5,364 bases of DNA from an uncultured Planctomycetaceae bacterium (GTDB lineage: Bacteria; Planctomycetota; Planctomycetia; Planctomycetales; Planctomycetaceae): NCBI GenBank assembly GCA_937975745.1, contig CALJUK010000988.1, positions 1 through 5,364 on the forward strand, read 5' to 3'. Of this stretch, positions 1-5,364 are shown one piece after another; the stretch's first letter is position 1; each line of letters starts with the position of its first letter. Under the pieces are notes generated by a model. It worked only from the letters and a program-made list of their open reading frames with translations, did no database searches and was not told the DNA's origin. A program made the position numbers and the translations under genes.

Positions 1-57
1 CAAGGTCGTGCCACTACCACAGAACGGATCCAGGACCGTGCCGTCGACCGGGCAGAT
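1..57 (-). other. Segment reading as DNA methyltransferase motif I, in frame with the protease
   Basis: Read on the minus strand in the protease frame, this segment ends in PVDGTVLDPFCGSGTTL. The core DPFCGSGTT is the SAM-binding motif I (FxGxG type) of N6-adenine/N4-cytosine DNA methyltransferases, which is often preceded by a Pro, Gly and VL pattern as here. A subtilisin should instead show the GTSMAxP serine motif in about this place. This may be a chimeric junction at a contig end, a real gene fusion, or a divergent protease in which SGTTL replaces SGTSM. The window ends too soon to decide. Confidence 0.4.
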
Positions 58-987
58 TTCGTGAGGGAAGACGACAAGCTCGTCGCCATCCGACGACAGG
101 TCCTTCGATCTCAACTTGTACGTGATCGATCCGTTTTTGTTCCTCTTGGGAATCAAACCCGCCTCGACTGCGGGGTCATCCGGGTCACCTTCGTAGACAG
201 CACCCACATTGAAAGTACTCAGAATTCCCGGAGAACCGACAGTGTTCAGCTCGTACGTGGGCGAAAGACCAAGGCGCGCGAGGTGTGAGTACACATCGAA
301 ATTGTTTCCTGCTGAAGAGACGACTGCTACGCCTAAGTCCTCGAGGAGGCTGATTTCGTCTGCGAATGGGTCGCTGGCTGCGTCCACAGGAAAGAGATAC
401 TCTCCCCCGCCGAGAGACATATTGACGGCCACGATATTGTATTCTTCACGGTGCTCGATGCTCCACTGGAGTGCCGCTTCGATCGAATTATCATACGCAC
501 GAGGCTGTCCGTCTTCGCCGGGAGCGGGCGCCTGGAACACTTGCAGTCCAATGAGATTGACACCGGGGGCAACACTGATGTCAGGGTCTGTCGCACCGAT
601 GATTCCGGCAACGTGTGTTCCGTGGAGATCGACCGGTACCGGATTACTCCCGCCGAAAGCGAAGTCCTGGCCAACCGGACCACCAGACGTTGCGTCGAAG
701 ACATAGTTGCCTGCGATGAGCGGATGGGTAACGTCGACACCGGTATCGATGACAACAACGCTGACACCAGAGCCGTCAATTCCCGCGAAAGTCGGATCGG
801 CACGCAGCGCGGTGACGCCAATGAGGTCATTTGCGGCGGAAAGGAGAATCCGGGGTTCAAGTGCTTCGAGATACCTGACGCTGGCGGCTGTCAACATGTG
901 AGACTGTCGACGGTTTCGGAGTCGAGCGTGCTGCACCGCGTGACGATTCCACAACCGTTCCAGAAAGAGTCGAACGTCGAGCCGCAT
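1..987 (-). CDS. Subtilisin-like serine protease (peptidase S8) with N-terminal LEPR-XLL motif; C-terminus beyond the window edge
   Basis: Partial: 329 codons are visible, from ATG at 987 leftwards. An in-frame TGA about 40 bases upstream leaves this as the only good start; no clear Shine-Dalgarno is seen. After an Arg-rich leader comes LEALEPRILLSA (residues 40-51), the LEPR-XLL signature of planctomycete exported proteins. The S8 fold follows: VVVIDTGVDVTHP with catalytic Asp81, DLHGTHVAGI with catalytic His122, the substrate-binding stretch VNMSLGGG (188-195), and VVSSAGNN with oxyanion Asn228. By family knowledge this is an exported endopeptidase; its substrate is unknown. The catalytic Ser motif (GTSMAxP) is not seen. 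Residues 314-329 instead read VDGTVLDPFCGSGTTL, which resembles DNA methyltransferase motif I, so the last 60 or so bases may not belong to this gene. The PEP-CTERM gene lies 245 bases upstream on the same strand. The S8 assignment is firm; activity is unproven. Confidence 0.9.
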   Translation of the reverse strand, partial: MRLDVRLFLERLWNRHAVQHARLRNRRQSHMLTAASVRYLEALEPRILLSAANDLIGVTALRADPTFAGIDGSGVSVVVIDTGVDVTHPLIAGNYVFDATSGGPVGQDFAFGGSNPVPVDLHGTHVAGIIGATDPDISVAPGVNLIGLQVFQAPAPGEDGQPRAYDNSIEAALQWSIEHREEYNIVAVNMSLGGGEYLFPVDAASDPFADEISLLEDLGVAVVSSAGNNFDVYSHLARLGLSPTYELNTVGSPGILSTFNVGAVYEGDPDDPAVEAGLIPKRNKNGSITYKLRSKDLSSDGDELVVFPHEICPVDGTVLDPFCGSGTTL

Positions 988-1232
988 GAGTGTGTTTCCA
1001 ATGGAGGGTGAATCGGTGGAACTGCATCACAGGATGGTGGGGTGTCCCGGTCGTGCGGGACACCGGAATAGACTGCAAGACGACCGACTGCAGGGCGTGC
1101 AGCCGATCGTCTCGTGTCAGGGCAATCAGACTTGCAGATTCGGCTCGAAGCAGTTTCAAAACCGGTTGGTGGGAGTCTTCGACCAGAAATGTCAGGGTGA
1201 AGACGAAGCACACAGAGGTGTTGAAACTCCTT
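988..1232. other. Intergenic gap between PEP-CTERM gene and protease gene
   Basis: This 245-base gap separates two minus-strand genes. Open frames cross it on both strands, but they overlap the protease, are rich in Arg, Ser, His and Pro, and show no domain, so I do not call a gene. The only clear structure is the hairpin at 1041-1064. The distance suggests the protease may have its own promoter here, but no convincing -35/-10 pair was recognised. Confidence 0.5.
1041..1064 (-). repeat. Perfect 9-bp inverted repeat (hairpin)
   Basis: Arms GGTGTCCCG (1041-1049) and CGGGACACC (1056-1064) are exact reverse complements around a 6-base loop. The hairpin lies about 170 bases downstream of the PEP-CTERM stop and 54 bases upstream of the protease ATG. 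There is no T-run after it on either strand, so it is not a standard intrinsic terminator. It could be an operator, an RNA structure in the protease leader, or a mRNA-stabilising hairpin. Confidence 0.5.
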
Positions 1233-1919
1233 CTAGGAAAGAGTCTTCCGGCGGCGGATGCCGTAGCCGACCAGACCCACGCCCCCCATCAGCAACAGGG
1301 CGATGGAGGAGGGTTCGGGAACGGAGGGGGCAGTTCCCTCAAGTTGAAAGGCAAATTCGCGCGGCCGATGGCTCCACCCCGCACCGGAACTCGTCGAGGT
1401 TGCGGCGGTGCCATAGTCGTTTTCCCGCCAAAGAAAGTATTGGCTATCGTTCGTCCCTGCAGATTCGAAGATTGAAATCCAATAGTTGGTGTTGGCAGAA
1501 AGATCGACCGGCAGGATATCCGCCTGGAATTCCAACAGCGTCTTAGGGTAGTCGGGATTGCTGCTGCGACTCAGACCGGTTGACGCCTCGACAACATTCC
1601 CAACATTCCGACTGGCGATTAATTGCGATGGATCCGGAAGGCCGGTATCGTCGGCGTAAAAATTCACTGTGAAATCGTCCGTTGCGGGTGTGTAGAAGTT
1701 CCACGTTCCCCACCACCGGACAGAATCGATCGTCGCATTTGTAGCCAGTTGAAAATTGTCAGCAACAATTTGGGATGCCGGAACCGTATCTGATTTCGAG
1801 TAGTGCGTCCCATTGTCCGCAAAGGGATCTCCGTTCGTGTAAACGATTCCGGCCGCCGAGAGAATCGGTGACACGCCCAGAACCAAGAAACAACCCATAA
1901 CGGCACGATGAAGCCTCAT
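1233..1919 (-). CDS. PEP-CTERM sorting domain-containing exported protein
   Basis: The protein has 228 residues. I chose ATG at 1919 over the in-frame GTG at 1955 because GAAAGG sits 7 bases upstream and the N-terminus then reads as a normal Sec signal peptide (MRLHRAVMGCFLVLGVSPIL), with cleavage probably after SAA near residue 23. The body (about 24-195) is rich in Thr, Asn, Asp and aromatic residues and looks like a beta-sandwich secreted domain, with IVADNFQL, SVRWWGTWN and FTVNFYADDTGLPDP. The tail is a textbook PEP-CTERM signal: VPEP (200-203), a hydrophobic helix (about 206-221), then RRRK (222-225), ending in TAG. In the family, this tail is recognised by an exosortase (EpsH/XrtA type), cleaved and anchored or released at the surface; no exosortase is in the window. 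No enzymatic motif is seen, so the function of the body is unknown, possibly surface or exopolysaccharide-associated. Confidence 0.9.
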   Translation of the reverse strand: MRLHRAVMGCFLVLGVSPILSAAGIVYTNGDPFADNGTHYSKSDTVPASQIVADNFQLATNATIDSVRWWGTWNFYTPATDDFTVNFYADDTGLPDPSQLIASRNVGNVVEASTGLSRSSNPDYPKTLLEFQADILPVDLSANTNYWISIFESAGTNDSQYFLWRENDYGTAATSTSSGAGWSHRPREFAFQLEGTAPSVPEPSSIALLLMGGVGLVGYGIRRRKTLS

Positions 1920-1926
1920 TGACGAA

Positions 1927-1932
1927 CCTTTC
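1927..1932 (-). promoter_or_regulatory. Ribosome binding site of the PEP-CTERM gene
   Basis: On the minus strand GAAAGG lies 7 bases before ATG at 1919. It decides the start in favour of 1919 over the upstream GTG at 1955, which would put 12 extra residues in front of the signal peptide. Confidence 0.55.
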
Positions 1933-2030
1933 AGACGGGGCAGGAAAACGGCCACATTCGAGTCGGAGACAGGATTGGTTGATCACTGCGAACGCGCGCA
2001 GACCGACACCGTCGTCCTTGTCTGAGGACA

Positions 2031-2056
2031 GGAACGAGCGCAGATTCACCGGTCTC
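2031..2056 (+). promoter_or_regulatory. Candidate ECF-type promoter (weak)
   Basis: GGAAC (2031-2035) is followed after 16 bases by GTCTC (2052-2056). This resembles the AAC-type -35 and GTC-type -10 elements used by many ECF sigma factors. It points towards the sigma gene but lies more than 200 bases upstream of its start. One such match is expected by chance fairly often, so this is only a candidate for autoregulation. Confidence 0.15.
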
Positions 2057-2211
2057 TCCATGTCAACGAGTCCCGGGTTGTCATTCTTACAAAAATTGCG
2101 GCAGATGTTCGGATTACGACAAGTATTTGGGCGAACACGCCGCTATGTTGTCGAGAGCAGAGATCCAGACCCTTTGTGGCAAGCGTTTGATTGTCGGGCA
2201 CAACGCTCTTC

Positions 2212-2243
2212 TCTGCAGCGATTTATGTCTGCAGTGGATTAAC
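2212..2243 (+). repeat. Imperfect direct repeat upstream of the sigma factor gene
   Basis: TCTGCAG occurs at 2212-2218 and again at 2228-2234, a 16-base period. The following bases are partly alike (about 11 of 16 positions match between the two units). It ends some 30 bases before the GTG start and could be an operator or a chance repeat. Confidence 0.25.
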
Positions 2244-2261
2244 GCAAAGCAAGCACAATTC

Positions 2262-2265
2262 GGAG
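2262..2265 (+). promoter_or_regulatory. Ribosome binding site of the sigma factor gene
   Basis: GGAG lies 7 bases before the GTG at 2273. It supports this non-ATG start; no in-frame ATG lies near it. Confidence 0.55.
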
Positions 2266-2272
2266 CATCGTA

Positions 2273-2995
2273 GTGAACTCACGAGAGCACTCCCTGCAGA
2301 TCGACAGCAGCCTGTTTAGCGCGTTGGGTCATGCTGCGGATGATTTCGAACGCTTTCTCGACGCGTGTATGCGGTTTGCCGACCGAAACTACGACACGGT
2401 CAGCGCCTGGTTCGAGCAAGACTTCTCCTTCCTGAATCCCAGCGACCGGGAAGATGCCATGCATCATTTCTTCTTGACGCTCTCGCAGCGGCTGGGGCGG
2501 GCGGTACCACAGCAGCGGATCAACGGATTCAAGAAAGATTCCGTCGCCGGCAAGCTGTCGCTCTATCGCTATCTCCGCGTAGCGGCCAAGAACGTGGCAC
2601 GAGATTTTGCGAAACAGGAAATGGGATTGCGACTTCGGGAAACGCCTCTCAGACCAGACACGCTGATGGTCCGCCTGAGCAACGTGACAGAACGGCTGCT
2701 TGCGTGCGAACTGGAATTGATGCTCCAGGACATCAAAGTCCTCGGGAAGATTTCGGACCGTGATTGGGACGTCTTTAGGCATTCACTGCATCACGGTACT
2801 ACGGAGACTGCCGACAACTTCAGCCTTTCATCTGGAGCCGTCCACACAGTGAATTGTCGAGTGCGGAGTAAGCTTGTTGTGATTCGCAACGCGATCATTG
2901 AAAAGTATGGGCATGTTGGCGAAGCCATGTTCTCCGATGCCGATTACCTGTCGCTACCCTCCGACAGGCTTGACGCCGCACCAACGAACACCTGA
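2273..2995 (+). CDS. ECF-like RNA polymerase sigma factor (kinase-linked type)
   Basis: The protein has 240 residues, starting at GTG with GGAG 7 bases upstream and ending in TGA. Residues about 24-118 fit sigma region 2: DREDAMHHFFLTL (59-70 region) matches the DAEDLVQEFFLRL pattern of region 2.2, and SLYRYLRVAAKNVARDFAKQ (96-115) matches the FRAWLRTVARNLALDHLRR pattern of regions 2.3-2.4, which binds the -10 element. Residues about 140-212 fit region 4, with a helix-turn-helix around 176-205 (TTETADNFSLSSGAVHTVNC) for the -35 element. By family role it would direct RNA polymerase to a specific promoter set. It is longer than most ECFs (about 180-200 residues), with a 30-residue polar tail after region 4. 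No anti-sigma factor gene is seen. The Ser/Thr kinase gene follows after 59 bases, as in kinase-linked ECF groups known from planctomycetes, so control by phosphorylation is plausible but inferred. The similarity is divergent, hence moderate confidence on subgroup. Confidence 0.75.
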   Translation: MNSREHSLQIDSSLFSALGHAADDFERFLDACMRFADRNYDTVSAWFEQDFSFLNPSDREDAMHHFFLTLSQRLGRAVPQQRINGFKKDSVAGKLSLYRYLRVAAKNVARDFAKQEMGLRLRETPLRPDTLMVRLSNVTERLLACELELMLQDIKVLGKISDRDWDVFRHSLHHGTTETADNFSLSSGAVHTVNCRVRSKLVVIRNAIIEKYGHVGEAMFSDADYLSLPSDRLDAAPTNT

Positions 2996-3044
2996 AATGG
3001 TCGGGAAGCATCACGCTGGGGGTCGGTTCAAGGCATTCGTTTTC

Positions 3045-3050
3045 AGGTGG
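3045..3050 (+). promoter_or_regulatory. Ribosome binding site of the kinase gene
   Basis: AGGTGG lies just before TTG (3052) and ATG (3055). From the AGG core the spacing is 4 bases to TTG and 7 bases to ATG, which favours ATG at 3055. Confidence 0.5.
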
Positions 3051-3054
3051 TTTG

Positions 3055-3813
3055 ATGGGTTCGAAACAGGCGTTTCTTGAGCGACTTCGCAAATCGCTCG
3101 TGGAGGAATGCCAGCCGCAACTGGTCTCGCCGCCTCGGCGACCAGACACTGCGTCTCAACCATCGGACTTTTCGCTGTCCGGCGGCTCTTTCTCCGAATA
3201 CCACGTCATACGCCGAATTGGCGAAGGTGGAATGGGGATTGTCTACGAGGCCGTCCATACACCACTGGGCAGGCGAGTTGCGCTCAAGGTCCTGCGGGAT
3301 CATCTGAAGTCGACGGAAGAGGGGCGAGCACGCTTCTTGAGAGAGATCAAGATGGCGGGACGGCTGTCGCATCCGCGGATTGTGCGGGCCTACGATGCGC
3401 GTTACGGCGAGAACGATCCGGTCTCGCTCGTCTTCGAACTCCTCGAAGGTGCCGATCTCGGACGAATCCTCAAACAGACATCACGGTTCGCCGTGTCGGA
3501 CGCCTGCGAAGTCGCCAGGCAGGTGGCTGAAGGGCTTGGCCACATTCAAGAACACGGCCTGGTGCATCGAGATATCAAACCGTCGAACATTTTCCTGTCT
3601 GCAACGCGAGACGCAAGCGGCAACATCACGGCGACATCAGCCAAGATTCTCGACCTGGGGCTAGCATCGCTGACATCAGAAACGACTGAGATCACGCTGA
3701 CAACGCTTGGCCAAGTCGTCGGAACAATCGACTATATTGCCCCCGAACAGATCCAAGGCAGCAACACTGTGGATATTCGGGCCGATCTCTACTCGCTCGG
3801 ATGCACGTTGTAA
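3055..3813 (+). CDS. Hanks-type Ser/Thr protein kinase, N-terminal part up to a premature TAA
   Basis: 252 residues from ATG 3055 (a TTG at 3052 is possible but badly spaced). After about 48 polar residues the kinase domain starts: glycine loop IGEGGMGIVYEA (55-66), VALK with ATP-anchoring Lys78, helix-C Glu97 in FLREIKMAG, catalytic loop VHRDIKPSNIFL (170-181; Asp173, Lys175, Asn178), metal-binding DLG (200-202) in place of DFG, GTIDYIAPEQ (223-232), and DIRADLYSLGCTL (240-252). The frame stops at TAA where relatives have Tyr in LYHL. The next codons, in the same frame, continue the kinase fold (see 3814-5364). The product as written lacks the C-lobe from subdomain IX on, so it is probably inactive or unstable. 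All catalytic residues before the stop are intact. It lies 59 bases after the sigma factor gene and is likely cotranscribed with it. The kinase assignment is certain; whether the stop is real is open. Confidence 0.9.
   Translation: MGSKQAFLERLRKSLVEECQPQLVSPPRRPDTASQPSDFSLSGGSFSEYHVIRRIGEGGMGIVYEAVHTPLGRRVALKVLRDHLKSTEEGRARFLREIKMAGRLSHPRIVRAYDARYGENDPVSLVFELLEGADLGRILKQTSRFAVSDACEVARQVAEGLGHIQEHGLVHRDIKPSNIFLSATRDASGNITATSAKILDLGLASLTSETTEITLTTLGQVVGTIDYIAPEQIQGSNTVDIRADLYSLGCTL
3811..3813 (+). other. In-frame TAA nonsense codon inside the kinase domain
   Basis: The codon order is ACG TTG TAA CAC TTG, reading T-L-stop-H-L. The conserved kinase pattern here is LGCTLYHLL, so TAA most simply replaces a Tyr codon (TAT or TAC) by one base change. 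The frame before and after is the same and no indel is needed. The other two complete genes end in TGA and TAG, and no other internal TAA is seen. Confidence 0.9.
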
Positions 3814-5364
3814 CACTTGATCGGAGGGGCTCCCCCGTTTGCCGGTGAGACCGGACCGTACAGAAAACTGTGGGCACACAAAGAGGTGGTGCCGCCGCCG
3901 TTGAGCGAGGCCACACCAGCCGTGCCGAAAGCAGTTTCCGACATCGTTGCGAGGCTCCTCTCGAAGGATGCAGAGGATCGCTATCCTAATCCGTCAGCAC
4001 TGGTTGACGCACTGTTGCCGTTTTGCGACGGGAGTGACTTGGCCACACTCTGTGGCGAGTTCTTGGCGAATGCGCCGGCTGAGCCCTATCCGGCCGGAGA
4101 TGTTGTAGGCCACGCTATTGTTACGCAGCACACGGGCCGCGATCTGCGGAGGGCCGAGCAGCAACCAGGTGACCGGCGAAATAAGATTTGGCGGTGGATC
4201 GCCGCTGCATGCGTCATCGGGGTTGTCTCGCTGGCTGGGCTTCTGGCAAGTCTGCCATTCGTGAGCACTGCGAAGCCGGTATCCGTTTCGCCGTCGGAAC
4301 TGCGGTCGCCAGAACCATCGACATTAGAAGCACGGGCCGTGACTGGCAGCGCGTCGCCAACGAACTCCGTCGCCGACTCTCACTTCGCGCTGATGCTGGA
4401 CGGCGAGGACGATGCGATTATTACCCCATACTTCTACGACGGCACCACCTCGGTCACGTTCGAACTGTGGTGCACTCCGTTTGGGACATTGGATCGGAGA
4501 AAGAAAGAACTCATCAGCAGTGCGGAAACCGCTGGTATCGCGTTGGGGATTATCGAAGATCGGCACGTCAAGTTCCTCCTGCACGATGGGAACTACTATG
4601 CGCCTATCCAAGCAAACGACTGCATCGTTCCCGGTAAGAAGACGCATGTCGCGGCCGTATTCGATGAAATCAGCATTCAGTTGTTTGTCAATGGGGCGAA
4701 GGCCGGCCCTCCCGTCCCCGTTCGAAGGCGACATCGACCATCGCCGCTTCCCATCCACTTTGGTGCCAATCCCGATCCTGTTCTCGTTGGCCGTGATGTG
4801 GCGACGCTACGAGACTGCTTCCGGGGGCTGATTCACCAGTGTCGCATCACGCGCGAGAAACTGTACTCGGAGGACTTTCACCCAGAGGAAAATCTCGCTG
4901 CCGATGACCAGACTGAGTTACTGTATCACCTCGATTCGGGATGGGGAGACATTGCCATAGACCTCAGCGGCAATGGGCGAGATGCGAAGATCGCCGGCGG
5001 CAGATGGGTTGATGAACGCGAGATCGATGCGGAGGACGCTGCCCCTCAATTCGCATGGCCCAGCGATATTCCTCCACCGGCAATCTCGCCATTTGGAGAA
5101 ACGCAAGCCCGCAAGCACCAAGTTGACTGGGCAGAGCACTTAGGCGTTCCGGTCGAAGCGAGCGTTACATTGGACAACGCACAACCTATGCAGTTCATTC
5201 TGATCCCTCCTGGAGAGTTTCTAATTGGAACCGACCAACGTCGATTGACGGAACTCACTGAGTCTGAACCATTGAAGCTGACCGACTTAGCCCGCAAAGT
5301 CCTCCGTGCTGAACACCCTCAGCACCTGGTCACAATCTCGAAGCCGTTTTACATCAGCCGCTTC
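3814..5364 (+). pseudogene. Continuation of the Ser/Thr kinase gene: kinase C-lobe, transmembrane helix, LamG-like domain and start of FGE/SUMF1-like domain (partial)
   Basis: 517 open codons in the same frame as the kinase N-terminal part, running off the right edge. In order, with residues counted through the stop from ATG 3055: kinase subdomains IX-XI, including GAPPFAGETGPYRKLWAHKE and LLSKDAEDRYPNPSALVDAL (about 253-322); a linker; one transmembrane helix with ACVIGVVSLAGLLASLPFV (about 378-403), preceded by basic RRNKIWRW; a LamG/concanavalin-like domain from FALMLDGEDDAIITP (about 444) to LDLSGNGRDAKIAGG-type end (about 660, here IDLSGNGRDAKIAGG); and MQFILIPPGEFLIGTD (713 on) with EHPQHLVTISKPFYISRF, the start of an FGE-sulfatase (SUMF1/PvdO-like) domain. 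The LamG and FGE-like parts would lie outside the cytoplasm. The fragment starts mid-kinase and has no good start with a Shine-Dalgarno, so it is not an independent gene. It is either a decayed half or, if the TAA is an error or read through, part of one receptor kinase of over 770 residues. Confidence 0.8.

Larger units (their letters stand above)
1920..2272. other. Divergent intergenic region between PEP-CTERM gene and sigma factor gene
   Basis: This 353-base stretch separates genes that point away from each other, so it should hold both promoters. A plus-strand frame (1919-2242) is open across it, but it is Arg/Ser-rich, antisense to the PEP-CTERM start, and has no recognisable domain, so I treat it as non-coding. 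Visible elements are a short inverted repeat GTCCT/AGGAC (2014-2018/2025-2029), a weak ECF-type promoter candidate (2031-2056), and an imperfect direct repeat (2212-2243) just upstream of the sigma gene. No tRNA, riboswitch or terminator was recognised. Confidence 0.6.

Noticed and set aside
333..1011. Long open frames on both strands over the protease
   Set aside because: Translation in the third minus frame gives a clear S8 protease with all early catalytic motifs; the others are shadows in a high-GC coding region.
1041..1064. Intrinsic terminator for the PEP-CTERM gene
   Set aside because: The stem is good, but no T-run follows on the minus strand and it lies about 170 bases after the stop codon.
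857..1213. Minus-strand open frames between the PEP-CTERM gene and the protease
   Set aside because: They overlap the protease start in another frame, have biased Arg/Ser/His composition, and show no domain or Shine-Dalgarno.
1919..2242. Plus-strand open frame of 107 codons in the divergent intergenic region
   Set aside because: It begins antisense to the PEP-CTERM start, is Arg/Ser-rich without any recognisable motif, and fills the place where both promoters are needed.
3811..3813. Genetic code change with TAA read as an amino acid
   Set aside because: Only one internal TAA is seen in several kilobases of coding sequence; a point mutation or sequence error is simpler.
4188..4831. Plus- and minus-strand open frames over the LamG-like region
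   Set aside because: They conflict with the continuous kinase-LamG-FGE frame, which has recognisable domains; their own translations show none.

Overview
The window most likely comes from a planctomycete or a close relative. One protein carries an LEPR-XLL motif (LEALEPRILLSA), a sorting-type signature typical of planctomycete exported proteins. Its neighbour has a PEP-CTERM tail. An ECF-like sigma factor gene is followed directly by a Hanks-type Ser/Thr kinase with LamG-like and formylglycine-generating-enzyme-like (FGE/SUMF1) extensions, a style of signalling gene common in that phylum. No RNA gene, CRISPR array or insertion sequence is visible.

Left part, minus strand (1-1919): a PEP-CTERM exported protein (1919-1233) lies upstream of the first 329 codons of an S8 subtilisin-like protease (987-1), which runs off the left edge. 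The 245-base gap between them holds a 9-bp perfect hairpin. The last roughly 20 residues of the protease read like motif I of a DNA methyltransferase (VLDPFCGSGTT) where the catalytic-serine motif GTSMA is expected. This could be an assembly or recombination junction, or a very unusual active site.

Middle (1920-2272): a 353-base divergent intergenic region with no convincing gene. It should hold the promoters of both transcription units. It contains a short imperfect direct repeat and a weak ECF-type promoter candidate.

Right part, plus strand (2273-5364): an ECF-like sigma factor (2273-2995) is followed after 59 bases by the Ser/Thr kinase gene. The kinase frame has a single in-frame TAA at 3811-3813, inside the conserved DLYSLGCTLYHL segment. 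The same frame then stays open to the window's end and encodes the rest of the kinase domain, a transmembrane helix, a LamG-like domain and the start of an FGE-like domain. The gene is therefore one receptor-type kinase split by one nonsense codon (recent mutation, sequence error or readthrough), not two independent genes. Together the sigma factor and kinase look like a signalling module in which an exported sensor region controls a cytoplasmic kinase that may act on the sigma factor.
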